From Aquificaceae bacterium (lineage in GTDB: Bacteria; Aquificota; Aquificia; Aquificales; Aquificaceae): a DNA stretch of 42,653 bases. This document shows positions 34,454 to 41,441 of this stretch, in pieces. Position numbers and translations under genes: made by a program. The notes under the pieces were generated by a model. The model made no database searches. It had not been told where the DNA came from and was given only the letters and a program-made list of their open reading frames with translations. The stretch spans positions 1 to 42,653 of the forward strand of contig JANWWH010000008.1 in assembly GCA_025056375.1 (NCBI GenBank). The letters run 5' to 3'. The stretch's first letter is position 1, and each line of letters begins with the position of its first letter.

Positions 34454-35320
34454 TTACCTCTGCTGATGTCTGAGCTTTCTCATGCACAGGAAGAGCTCTT
34501 CAGTAAAAAAACCTTCAAAGACCTTACAGACGCCACCTTCCAGAAAGGTTTCCTCAAGGTTATCCTCGAAGTCAACCCTGAGGAGTTCACCCCCCTTCGT
34601 ATAAACCTCCACGGGCTTTTCCTTCACCAAACCTTTCCTGTAAGCTACGAGGGCGGAAGCAACCGCACCAGTTCCACACGCCAAGGTCTCGCCCTCCACA
34701 CCGCGCTCGTAGGTTCTTATCCGCACAGCTCTACGGGACAGTGGCTGGATAAAGTTTACGTTAGTGCCCTTGGGTTCGAACTCTTTATGAAACCTTATAG
34801 CTCTACCCAGCTTTTTTATGTCCAGAGCTTCCAGTTCATCCACCACAACTACAAAGTGAGGCACGCCAGTGTTTATAAAACTCCCCTCTATGATATGTCC
34901 ATCAATGTCAAGAGTAGCCTCCCTGTAATCCCGAGGCTTAGTGAGCTGAACCTTCACCCTGCTACCCCCTTCGAACACCCAAGCTTCTATCACGCCTGCC
35001 AGCGTCTCAAACCTTGCTTCCTTATCCACTATGCCTCTGTCATAGGCAAACCTGACCGCACAGCGAGAACCGTTGCCACACATCTCGGCCACCGAGCCAT
35101 CCGCATTAAAAAACTGCCACCGGAAGTGGTTTTCTGGGCTACTGGGGTTCTCTATGAGTATAAGACCGTCCGCCCCAATACCCCTATGAGGTTCGCAAAG
35201 GGCTAACACAAAATCCTTTACCTCAAGCCCCAGCCTTCGGAGAAAGAGGTCCACCTTTCCGTCTCTGTTGTCTATGAGTATAAAGTCGTTTCCTGACCCT
35301 TGCAATTTTGCAAACTCCAT
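34454..35320 (-). CDS. dapF: Diaminopimelate epimerase
   Basis: Converts LL- to meso-diaminopimelate for lysine and peptidoglycan. The protein is 288 aa. The two active-site cysteines are in EMCGNGSRCAVRF and GETLACGTGAVASAL. The N-terminal FAKLQGSGNDFILIDN and GADGLILIE segments are diagnostic. The ATG at 35320 is 8 bases after a TATAAT. It begins the minus-strand run dapF-ispH-DsbC-like-kinase. Confidence 0.96.
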   Translation of the reverse strand: MEFAKLQGSGNDFILIDNRDGKVDLFLRRLGLEVKDFVLALCEPHRGIGADGLILIENPSSPENHFRWQFFNADGSVAEMCGNGSRCAVRFAYDRGIVDKEARFETLAGVIEAWVFEGGSRVKVQLTKPRDYREATLDIDGHIIEGSFINTGVPHFVVVVDELEALDIKKLGRAIRFHKEFEPKGTNVNFIQPLSRRAVRIRTYERGVEGETLACGTGAVASALVAYRKGLVKEKPVEVYTKGGELLRVDFEDNLEETFLEGGVCKVFEGFFTEELFLCMRKLRHQQR

Positions 35321-35328
35321 GCTATATT

Positions 35329-35334
35329 ATTATA
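35329..35334 (-). promoter_or_regulatory. -10 box for dapF, near-leaderless
   Basis: Perfect TATAAT on the minus strand, 8 bases before the dapF ATG. The -35 is not convincing. A further-upstream GGAGG stands before a six-codon ORF (MGLLGC) rather than before dapF. Confidence 0.45.
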
Positions 35335-35372
35335 CTCTAACACCCCAGCAACCCCATGGCTCACCTCCTCCC

Positions 35373-35391
35373 CACCCCCCTCTGGGGGGTG
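35373..35391. other. GC hairpin in the dapF/gcv divergent gap
   Basis: CACCCCCC-TCT-GGGGGGTG is a perfect 8-bp inverted repeat with a 3-base loop. A smaller ACCCC-CAAAA-GGGGT follows at 35433-35447. Both lie between the two divergent -10 boxes, so they are not in either expected transcript. They may be a protein-binding palindrome, a remnant, or part of an unannotated small RNA. The surrounding strand is strongly C-rich. Confidence 0.5.
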
Positions 35392-35480
35392 ACAAACACT
35401 GAGCTTAACACAGCCCAAACCCAAAGTCTCCAACCCCCAAAAGGGGTAGTCCACAACCTTTTAATGCCTAAAGTAGTTTC

Positions 35481-35508
35481 TTGCCTGACACGTGTAAGGG
35501 TTTATAAT
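35481..35508 (+). promoter_or_regulatory. Promoter for the nucleotidyltransferase-like/gcvH/gcvPA run
   Basis: TTGCCT (35481-35486), 16-base spacer, perfect TATAAT (35503-35508), then 11 bases to the ATG. The leader would be only a few bases, with no Shine-Dalgarno. Confidence 0.55.
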
Positions 35509-35519
35509 CTTATAACAGG

Positions 35520-36002
35520 ATGAAAGTTCTTTTGGTCTTTTATTCCAAGCTTCTGGAGGATGGTGACCTCTTGCGGAAGGTCAACGAAAAGGTCAACCTT
35601 CTAAAGAGGTTTATAGGCCCAGACAGCCTGTATGCGGTGATAACCACCGAGATGAAGGATTTTATAGACCGTTTTCCCGACCTTGTTTTCATAAGGAACG
35701 ATAGGGGGACTTTTCTCTACGGACTTTATAAGGGTCTTAGAAAGCTAAGGGGAAACGATGTGCTTGTCCTTGACCCTTTGAGGTTCACGAGCCTCGATAG
35801 GCTAAAAGACTTCATCAGTAAGAGGAGAAGAAACGCCCTTTATACCTCCGAAGGCCAGTGGAAGGGTCTGGCTCTTTTCAGGCTCGTAGACCTTGACTAT
35901 TTTATAAGGACTCTGGAGAGCTCTTTTCAAGAGGAAAGAGACCTGTTCGCTGTTGTTGAAAAGGTTAAAGAGGATTATGGTATAGAATACGAAACACTCT
36001 AA
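35520..36002 (+). CDS. Degenerate MobA-like nucleotidyltransferase-fold protein, unknown function
   Basis: A 160-aa cytoplasmic protein without a clear family signature. Its pattern resembles small GT-A/nucleotidyltransferases such as MobA: a first strand (MKVLLVFYSK), a strand SLYAVITTE, a helix TFLYGLYKGLRKLRGNDVLVLDPLRFTSLDRLKDFI that matches the region around the usual metal Asp, and a later KGLALFRLVDLDYF. The nucleotide-binding Gly-rich LAGGxSxRxG loop is missing, so catalysis as a nucleotidyltransferase is unlikely. It precedes gcvH by 11 bases and shares its promoter, hinting at a link with the glycine cleavage system or lipoylation. Low certainty. Confidence 0.65.
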   Translation: MKVLLVFYSKLLEDGDLLRKVNEKVNLLKRFIGPDSLYAVITTEMKDFIDRFPDLVFIRNDRGTFLYGLYKGLRKLRGNDVLVLDPLRFTSLDRLKDFISKRRRNALYTSEGQWKGLALFRLVDLDYFIRTLESSFQEERDLFAVVEKVKEDYGIEYETL

Positions 36003-36013
36003 GGAGGTTATAG

Positions 36014-36538
36014 ATGGAGGATATTCTGGTAGGCAAATACGAAGTAAAAAGGGACAGATATTACACGAAGGACCATGAATGGGTTATGGTGAAAGGTAAC
36101 AAAGCTTGGATAGGTGTAACGGACTATGCTCAGAAGGAACTTGGAGATGTGGTGTATTTAGACCTACCTCAGGTGGGTGAGAAATACGAGAGCGGGGACA
36201 TCCTCGCCAACATAGAATCTGTGAAAAGCGTGTCCCCTGTTTACGCCCCCCTTTCGGGCACAGTGGTAGAGGTTAACGAGACTTTGGAGGACGAGCCCCA
36301 TCTTGTGAACGAATCACCCTACGAAGAAGGTTGGATTGCGGTCATAGAACTTCTTGACCCTATGGAAGTTGAGGACCTTATGCCTGCAGAGGATTATGCC
36401 CAGCTTTTGGTGGAAATTATAAAGGATGATAAGGGAGAGGTAGTAAAGCTCGGTCTTCCTGAAGAGGAGGAGAGATTTGAAGAATCTCTCGAAGCTCTGC
36501 CAGAGGAAGAGCTGGGATACGAGGAAAGAGAAAGATAA
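36014..36538 (+). CDS. gcvH: Glycine cleavage system H protein with acidic C-terminal extension
   Basis: The lipoyl carrier of the glycine cleavage system. The core domain (about residues 8-133) has YYTKDHEWV, GVTDYAQKELGDVVYLDLP and the lipoylation site K71 in NIESVKSVSPVYAP. The protein is 174 aa, about 40 longer than a usual H protein. The extra C-terminal tail (from about 137) is dominated by Glu and Leu (EEEERFEESLEALPEEELG), function unknown. AAGGAGG lies 7 bases upstream. The stop overlaps the gcvPA start by 1 base. Aquificales often have several H-like proteins, but linkage to gcvPA supports the canonical one. Confidence 0.93.
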   Translation: MEDILVGKYEVKRDRYYTKDHEWVMVKGNKAWIGVTDYAQKELGDVVYLDLPQVGEKYESGDILANIESVKSVSPVYAPLSGTVVEVNETLEDEPHLVNESPYEEGWIAVIELLDPMEVEDLMPAEDYAQLLVEIIKDDKGEVVKLGLPEEEERFEESLEALPEEELGYEERER

Positions 36539-37848
36539 TGTTTATACCCCACTCGGAGGACGAAACCAAAAGCATACTGGAAACCCTCGGTTTTTCCTCG
36601 CTTGAGGACCTCTTTTCCCATATAGACCCTTCTCTCCTCTCCGAACCTCAGCTCCCTGCGGGTAAGGCTGAAGAAGAACTGAGAAGCTATTTCAAAGAGG
36701 TGGGTTCACTGAACAGAAAACTCCTTTGCTTTGCAGGCTTTGGAGCCTATGACAGGATAATTCCTTCTGCCATAGGGCAATTGCTTAGCAGGGGCGAGTT
36801 TTTCAGCGCCTACACACCTTACCAACCAGAAGCCTCCCAGGGAACACTTCAGGCGATATTTGAATACCAGACTTTGATAAGCGAGCTTACGGGAATGGAA
36901 GTGGCAAACGCCGGACTTTATGATGGTGCCTCCGCCCTTGCGGAGGCGGTGCTTATGGCAAGGGCTATAAGGGGAAGGGGCAAGAGGGTGGTGCTCTCCG
37001 AAGGCATCCACCCTTACCACAGAAAGGTGGTAAATACCTACCTTTTGGGTTATCAAGATGAGCCGGTGATTTGCCCCCTGGGGCAAGAGGGTTATACAAA
37101 CCTCGAAAGGCTCGAGGAGCTTTTAAGGGATGGCGAGGTTCATGCCCTTGCAGTTCAGTATCCCAACTTCCTTGGTTTTGTGGAACCTCTTAAAGAGCTT
37201 TCTGAACTTTCAGGTAGGTATGGAGTGCCTTTGGTGGTATCCGCAGAGCCTATAGCCCTTAGCCTTCTAAGACCCCCGGGCGAGCTTGGTGCGGAGCTGG
37301 TAGTGGGCGAAGGACAGCCTATGGGCATACCCCTGAGTTTTGGCGGACCCTATGCAGGTTTCTTTGCCACGCGAAAGGAACACGTGAGGAAGATGCCAGG
37401 GAGGCTCGTGGGTATGGCAGAGGACATAGAGGGCAAGAGAGCCTTCACCCTCGTATTGCAAACCAGAGAACAGCACATAAGAAGAGAAAGGGCTACTTCC
37501 AACATATGCACCAATCAGAACCTTATGGCTTTGGCAAACCTGCTCTACATGGTGCTCTTAGGAAAGGAAGGTATGAGAGAAGTGGCAGTTCAGAGCCTTT
37601 CAAAAGCCATGTATCTGAAAGGAAAACTCCTCGAGTTTGGTTTTGAGGAGGTCTACAGTGGAAGGCATCTGTGGGAGTTCCCCCTGAGGCATGGCAGGGC
37701 AAGAGAACTCTACGAGAAGGCTTTGAAGGCTGGTTTTCTCTTCGGTGTGCCTCTGGATAGGTTTGGCTACACAGACACGCTTCTTCTTGCGGTTACGGAG
37801 AAGAGAAGAAAAGATGAGATAGACAGGCTTCTAAAAGCTCTAACCTAA
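36538..37848 (+). CDS. gcvPA: Glycine dehydrogenase (decarboxylating) subunit 1
   Basis: The N-terminal-half subunit of a two-chain P protein, 436 aa, which decarboxylates glycine onto the H-protein lipoyl arm together with the PLP-bearing GcvPB. Family strings are MFIPHSEDETKSIL, CFAGFGAYDRIIPSAIGQLLSR, TPYQPEASQGTLQAIFEYQT, ELTGMEVANAGLYDGASALAEA, and the C-terminal REQHIRRERATSNICTNQNLMALA. The Lys of PLP is on GcvPB, which is not in the window. It is coupled to gcvH by a 1-base overlap. The system can run as a glycine synthase in one-carbon assimilation; the direction here is not known. Confidence 0.95.
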   Translation: MFIPHSEDETKSILETLGFSSLEDLFSHIDPSLLSEPQLPAGKAEEELRSYFKEVGSLNRKLLCFAGFGAYDRIIPSAIGQLLSRGEFFSAYTPYQPEASQGTLQAIFEYQTLISELTGMEVANAGLYDGASALAEAVLMARAIRGRGKRVVLSEGIHPYHRKVVNTYLLGYQDEPVICPLGQEGYTNLERLEELLRDGEVHALAVQYPNFLGFVEPLKELSELSGRYGVPLVVSAEPIALSLLRPPGELGAELVVGEGQPMGIPLSFGGPYAGFFATRKEHVRKMPGRLVGMAEDIEGKRAFTLVLQTREQHIRRERATSNICTNQNLMALANLLYMVLLGKEGMREVAVQSLSKAMYLKGKLLEFGFEEVYSGRHLWEFPLRHGRARELYEKALKAGFLFGVPLDRFGYTDTLLLAVTEKRRKDEIDRLLKALT

Positions 37849-37879
37849 GCCCTTCCGGTAGCTAAACCCCGAGAGGTTC

Positions 37880-37885
37880 TATAAT
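37880..37885 (+). promoter_or_regulatory. -10 box for malQ
   Basis: TATAAT 14 bases before the ATG, with AAAGGAG in the short leader. The -35 is weak. Confidence 0.4.
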
Positions 37886-37899
37886 AGAAAGGAGAGTTT

Positions 37900-39336
37900 A
37901 TGGAAAGGCTTGCTGGGGTTTTACTGCATATAAGTTCTCTACCCTCCGACTACGGCATAGGGGACCTGGGACCCTCCGCTTACAGATTTGTGGACTTTTT
38001 GGCAGGGTCTGGGCAAAGCTTGTGGCAAGTGTTGCCCCTAAATCCAACGGAGCTTGCCCATGGAAACTCTCCTTATTTTTCCCAGTCTCTCTTTGCGGGT
38101 AACTTCTTGTTTATAAGCCCTGAGCTTATGTATGAGGATGGTCTTCTCAAGAGTTCTCACCTTGAAGCACTAAGGTCAGAAGCTTATCATAGGGTAGACT
38201 ACACGGAGGTCTACAGAAAAAAAGAGCATATGCTCTCCCTTGCCTTTGAAAACTTTAAGGGAGGAGAGGACTTTGAAAGGTTCTGCGAAAGAGAGGCTTT
38301 CTGGCTTGAAGAATACTCAAGGTTTAAGGTTATAGGGGATAGGACGAAAAAACCTTGGTGGTATTGGTCAGGAGAGGAAAAACCCCCAGAGAGAGAGCTC
38401 CTAAGGGAAAAGTTCGTGCAGTTTGTCTTTTTCCGTCAGTGGGAAAGGTTGAAAAACTATGCCAACAGCAAGGGCGTAAGGCTCGTGGGTGACCTACCCA
38501 TATACCCTGCCCACGACAGCGCGGATGTATGGGCAAACAGAGAGCTTTTCAAGCTGAGGGAGGACGGACTTCCTGCCCTTGTGGCTGGCGTGCCACCTGA
38601 CTACTTTTCAAAGACGGGACAGCTCTGGGGTAATCCCGTTTACAACTGGGAGAATTTGAAGGAAAGGGGCTTTGACTGGTGGCTACAGAGGATAAGACAC
38701 AGCTTAAAGCTCTTTGACCTTTTGAGGTTTGACCACTTTAGAGGCTTCTCCGCCTTTTATCAGGTGCCTTATGGAGAAAAGACCGCAGAGAGGGGGTGGT
38801 GGGAAAGGGCACCGGGCTACGAGCTTTTTGAAAGGGTAAAAGAGGAGTTCCCCGATATGCCCTTTTTAGCAGAAGACCTGGGCACCATAGACAGAGAAGT
38901 CATAGAGCTCAGAGAACGCTACCAGCTTCCGGGTATGAAGGTTCTCGTCTTTGCCTTCTTTGACAGAAACTCCACCCACCTACCTCACAACCACACCTAC
39001 AACTCGGTAGTATATACCTCCACCCACGACACCATGCCAATAAAGGGTTGGTTTTATCAGGAGATAGAGGAGTATACGAGAGCAAAGGTGTTGGACTATC
39101 TGGGTTATGCCCCAGAAGATATAAGCCAAGCCCTCGTAAGGCTCGCCTACATGTCTGTGGCGAAGTACTGCATAATTCCTATGCAGGACATTCTGGGGCT
39201 TGGAGGAGAGAGCAGGATGAACACGCCGGGAAGAATTCACGGTAACTGGGAATGGAGGATGAAAAACATACCCTCGGAGGGACATAGAGAATTTTTGCTT
39301 TTTCTCTGCGAGACCTACGGAAGGCTCGCTAATTGA
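37900..39336 (+). CDS. malQ: 4-alpha-glucanotransferase (amylomaltase)
   Basis: A GH77 enzyme of 478 aa that transfers alpha-1,4-glucan segments in maltodextrin/glycogen metabolism. It has the N-terminal GVLLHISSLPSDYGIGDLGPSAYRF, SGQSLWQVLPLNPT and GNSPYFSQSLFAGN. The catalytic Asp is in LRFDHFRGF, the acid/base Glu in FLAEDLGTID, and the third Asp in VYTSTHDTMPIKGW. The C-terminus has the NTPGRIHGNWEWR motif. It has its own -10 box and Shine-Dalgarno. It ends 6 bases before the convergent tRNA-Pro gene. Confidence 0.95.
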   Translation: MERLAGVLLHISSLPSDYGIGDLGPSAYRFVDFLAGSGQSLWQVLPLNPTELAHGNSPYFSQSLFAGNFLFISPELMYEDGLLKSSHLEALRSEAYHRVDYTEVYRKKEHMLSLAFENFKGGEDFERFCEREAFWLEEYSRFKVIGDRTKKPWWYWSGEEKPPERELLREKFVQFVFFRQWERLKNYANSKGVRLVGDLPIYPAHDSADVWANRELFKLREDGLPALVAGVPPDYFSKTGQLWGNPVYNWENLKERGFDWWLQRIRHSLKLFDLLRFDHFRGFSAFYQVPYGEKTAERGWWERAPGYELFERVKEEFPDMPFLAEDLGTIDREVIELRERYQLPGMKVLVFAFFDRNSTHLPHNHTYNSVVYTSTHDTMPIKGWFYQEIEEYTRAKVLDYLGYAPEDISQALVRLAYMSVAKYCIIPMQDILGLGGESRMNTPGRIHGNWEWRMKNIPSEGHREFLLFLCETYGRLAN

Positions 39337-39342
39337 GCTATC

Positions 39343-39418
39343 TGGTCGGGGTGAGGGGACTTGAACCCCTGACCTCCTGCTCCCGAAGCAGGCGCTCTGC
39401 CACCTGAGCCACACCCCG
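39343..39418 (-). tRNA. tRNA-Pro (anticodon CGG), CCA encoded
   Basis: The minus strand folds into a full cloverleaf: acceptor CGGGGTG/CACCCCG, D-arm with GCTC...GAGC, anticodon stem CCTGC/GCAGG with loop TTCGGGA (anticodon CGG, reading CCG), T-arm GGGGTTCAAGTCCCC, discriminator A73 and an encoded CCA. C1-G72 and A73 are as expected for bacterial proline tRNA. The 5' end is directly next to the stop codon of the amidohydrolase gene, so it is probably processed from that transcript or driven by a promoter inside that CDS. Confidence 0.95.
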
Positions 39419-40714
39419 TCAGTTAAACATTTTACTTCTCAGGAATTCTTCTATTCTTTCTTTCCACTTGCTTGCCAAAAAGAGGACCTCTTCCTGGTCT
39501 ATGGTTTTAAGCTCTCCCTTCTCCATGATGACCTTCCCCTTGCATATAACCGTATCTATGTCCGAGGACTTGGCGGAGTAGACAAGTTGTGCTATAGGGT
39601 CGTAGAGGGGTTGGAGATGGGGGCTGTTGGGGTTTAGGAGAAGGAGGTCCGCGTCGTAACCCACTTCAACCCTTCCAGCCCTTATGCCTACAGCTCTGAA
39701 ACCTTCCTCAGTGGCGATTTTGAGAGCAGTCCTTGCGTCCATAGCCTTTGCGTCAAGATTTATACCCTTCTGAAGCTTTACCATAAGGCTTGTCTCCTCC
39801 AGCATATCCAGATTGTCGTTAGAAGCTGGTCCGTCGGTGCCTAAACACACATGAATACCCCGCCTCAAGTAGTCACTTATGGGTGCTATGCCCGAGGCAA
39901 GTTTCAGATTACTCTCAGGGCAGTGGAGCACCTTTGCACCCTTTTCTCTTATCATCTCCCTCTCTTCTTCAGTCGTCCATACCACATGGGCCATAAGGAG
40001 CTTATCTCCGAGAACTCCGAGAGAATGCAAGTGCTCAACAGGTCTTTTACCAAACCTCTCGAGAGAAGCCTCCACCTCCGAAGGCGTCTCCGCAACATGC
40101 GTATGGAGGTAGACCCCCTCCTCAAGGGCCATCTCCAGAGACCTCTTGAAGGTTTGGGGTGAACAAGTGTAAACCGCATGAGGGCAGAGAACGGGGAAAA
40201 GGAGTTCCTCCCCTCTAAATGCTCTAATAAAACTCCTTGCCCTCTGAAGGTATTCCTCGGGGGAGCTTGCTACCTTCGTGGGGAAGTCAAGCACGCCAAA
40301 ACCAAGACCCGCCCTTATACCTGCCTTCTGAGCTACCTCCGCCACAGCTTCCTCAAAGAAATACATGTCCATAAACAGGGTAGTCCCGGAGCGTATAGCC
40401 TCCGCAATACCTATCAAAGCCCCATCTCTGACGAATTCAGAAGACACGAACTCCCCCTCCAGCACCCAAATAACCTTCTGAAGCCAGTCCATGAGAGGAA
40501 GGTCAGCACCGAGACCCCTCAGAAGGCTCATGGATATATGAGTATGCATGTTGGCAAAGGTAGGAAAGAGCAACTTTCCCTCCGCCCTTATGATGTATCT
40601 CGCCTCCTGCCCTATGCCCTCTCCTATCTCCACTATCAAACCATCCTTTATGCCCACATCTACAGAAGAGGGTCCCTCAGGAAGTCTTGCGGACTTAATC
40701 AGAAGGTCAAGCAT
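39419..40714 (-). CDS. mtaD: MtaD-type amidohydrolase (methylthioadenosine/S-adenosylhomocysteine deaminase)
   Basis: A 431-aa metal-dependent amidohydrolase of the TrzN/MtaD group. The metal-binding HxH is in FANMHTHISMSLLRGLGADLPLMDWL (H57, H59). Further ligands are in YLHTHVAETPSE and LGTDGPASNDNLDM, with DPIAQLVYSAKSSDIDTV near the C-terminus. It probably deaminates S-adenosylhomocysteine, methylthioadenosine or related purines to the inosine forms; the precise substrate is not certain. A TATAAT 7 bases before the ATG suggests a leaderless transcript. The TGA stop is immediately followed by tRNA-Pro. Confidence 0.88.
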   Translation of the reverse strand: MLDLLIKSARLPEGPSSVDVGIKDGLIVEIGEGIGQEARYIIRAEGKLLFPTFANMHTHISMSLLRGLGADLPLMDWLQKVIWVLEGEFVSSEFVRDGALIGIAEAIRSGTTLFMDMYFFEEAVAEVAQKAGIRAGLGFGVLDFPTKVASSPEEYLQRARSFIRAFRGEELLFPVLCPHAVYTCSPQTFKRSLEMALEEGVYLHTHVAETPSEVEASLERFGKRPVEHLHSLGVLGDKLLMAHVVWTTEEEREMIREKGAKVLHCPESNLKLASGIAPISDYLRRGIHVCLGTDGPASNDNLDMLEETSLMVKLQKGINLDAKAMDARTALKIATEEGFRAVGIRAGRVEVGYDADLLLLNPNSPHLQPLYDPIAQLVYSAKSSDIDTVICKGKVIMEKGELKTIDQEEVLFLASKWKERIEEFLRSKMFN

Positions 40715-40718
40715 GGCT

Positions 40719-40724
40719 TATATT
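40719..40724 (+). promoter_or_regulatory. -10 box for the zinc-ribbon protein gene
   Basis: TATATT, 9 bases before the GTG at 40734, overlapping the minus-strand TATAAT. A second TATATT at 40724-40729 is an alternative. Confidence 0.35.
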
Positions 40725-40727
40725 ATA
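40722..40727 (-). promoter_or_regulatory. -10 box for the amidohydrolase/tRNA-Pro unit, leaderless
   Basis: Perfect TATAAT on the minus strand, exactly 7 bases before the ATG. It shares the AT-rich stretch with the plus-strand TATATT of the divergent gene. The -35 is weak. Confidence 0.45.
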
Positions 40728-40733
40728 TTCCTT

Positions 40734-41441
40734 GTGAAGTCTGAAAAACTCCGAAAAATCTTGCACTTCCAGAACTTGGAGATGGAAGTCCTCAGAACTA
40801 AAACCGCCATTGAAAAACTACAACTCCGTATAGAAGAGGTTATGGAGGTTGTGGAGAAGTCCAAAGAGAGAAGAGAAGCCCTGTTAAAGAAGATAGAAGA
40901 AGTCAAGGCGGAGATAGAGAGGCATAGAGAGATGGTAGAGGAATGCAGAGGTAAGGCTAAAAAGGCAGAAGAAAGGTTAAACCTTGTAAAGAAGGCGGAA
41001 GAATACAGAGCCCTTCTTAAGGAAAAGGCAAAGCAGGAAGACTGCGCTATAAAGCTTGGAGAGAGCCTTAAAAAACTGGAGGAAGAGCTAAGAGCTCTCG
41101 AAAGGGAAAAGGAGGATAGAAAGCCCCTCAAGGAACTGGCAGAGCTTGAAGAAGAGCTCTCAGACATGAGATACTCCCAATCAAGGTTAAGAGGTAGGCT
41201 CGAAGAGCTGGAAAGGGAGCTCGAAAGTCTTAGAAGTGAGGTAGGGGGCGATTTCCTTCAAGAGTATGAAAGGCTCAAGAGGAAGCACGGTTTACCGATA
41301 GCCCTTCCTATAGACGCCTTCGGTGCCTGCGGTAGCTGTGGGACAAAGCTACCCTCCGCCCTCTACTCAAGGCTCGTCAGCGGAGAGGTGGTGGTATGTC
41401 CTTCCTGCGGAAGGCTTGTTTACTATGAAGAGGCTGTTTAG
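40734..41441 (+). CDS. Coiled-coil protein with C4-type zinc ribbon (COG1579 type)
   Basis: About 235 aa with the chosen start. A long coiled coil (about residues 5-180, repeated EELKK/RLEELEREL patterns) is followed by a C-terminal zinc ribbon with paired cysteines ACGSCGTKLPSAL and VVCPSCGRLVYY. The family is thought to act as a nucleic-acid-binding adaptor, with function poorly defined. The ORF-track start at 40548 runs through the opposite gene and is wrong. GTG 40734 clears the divergent start, while ATG 40713 (7 codons longer) overlaps it and remains possible. It overlaps rodA by 17 bases. Confidence 0.82.
   Translation: MKSEKLRKILHFQNLEMEVLRTKTAIEKLQLRIEEVMEVVEKSKERREALLKKIEEVKAEIERHREMVEECRGKAKKAEERLNLVKKAEEYRALLKEKAKQEDCAIKLGESLKKLEEELRALEREKEDRKPLKELAELEEELSDMRYSQSRLRGRLEELERELESLRSEVGGDFLQEYERLKRKHGLPIALPIDAFGACGSCGTKLPSALYSRLVSGEVVVCPSCGRLVYYEEAV

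Noticed and set aside
34466-35206. 246-aa plus-strand ORF opposite dapF
   Set aside because: Antisense shadow of a clear diaminopimelate epimerase; sequence lacks any domain pattern.
35272-35454. 60-aa minus-strand ORF overlapping the dapF start
   Set aside because: It runs through the C-rich hairpin region and the dapF promoter in another frame. No Shine-Dalgarno at its start and no family pattern.
40548-40733. Long N-terminal extension of the zinc-ribbon protein in the ORF track
   Set aside because: It is antisense to the conserved N-terminus of the amidohydrolase, and the coiled coil begins only after 40734.
40178-40744. 188-aa plus-strand ORF opposite the amidohydrolase
   Set aside because: Shadow of the amidohydrolase coding strand and incompatible with the divergent promoter block.
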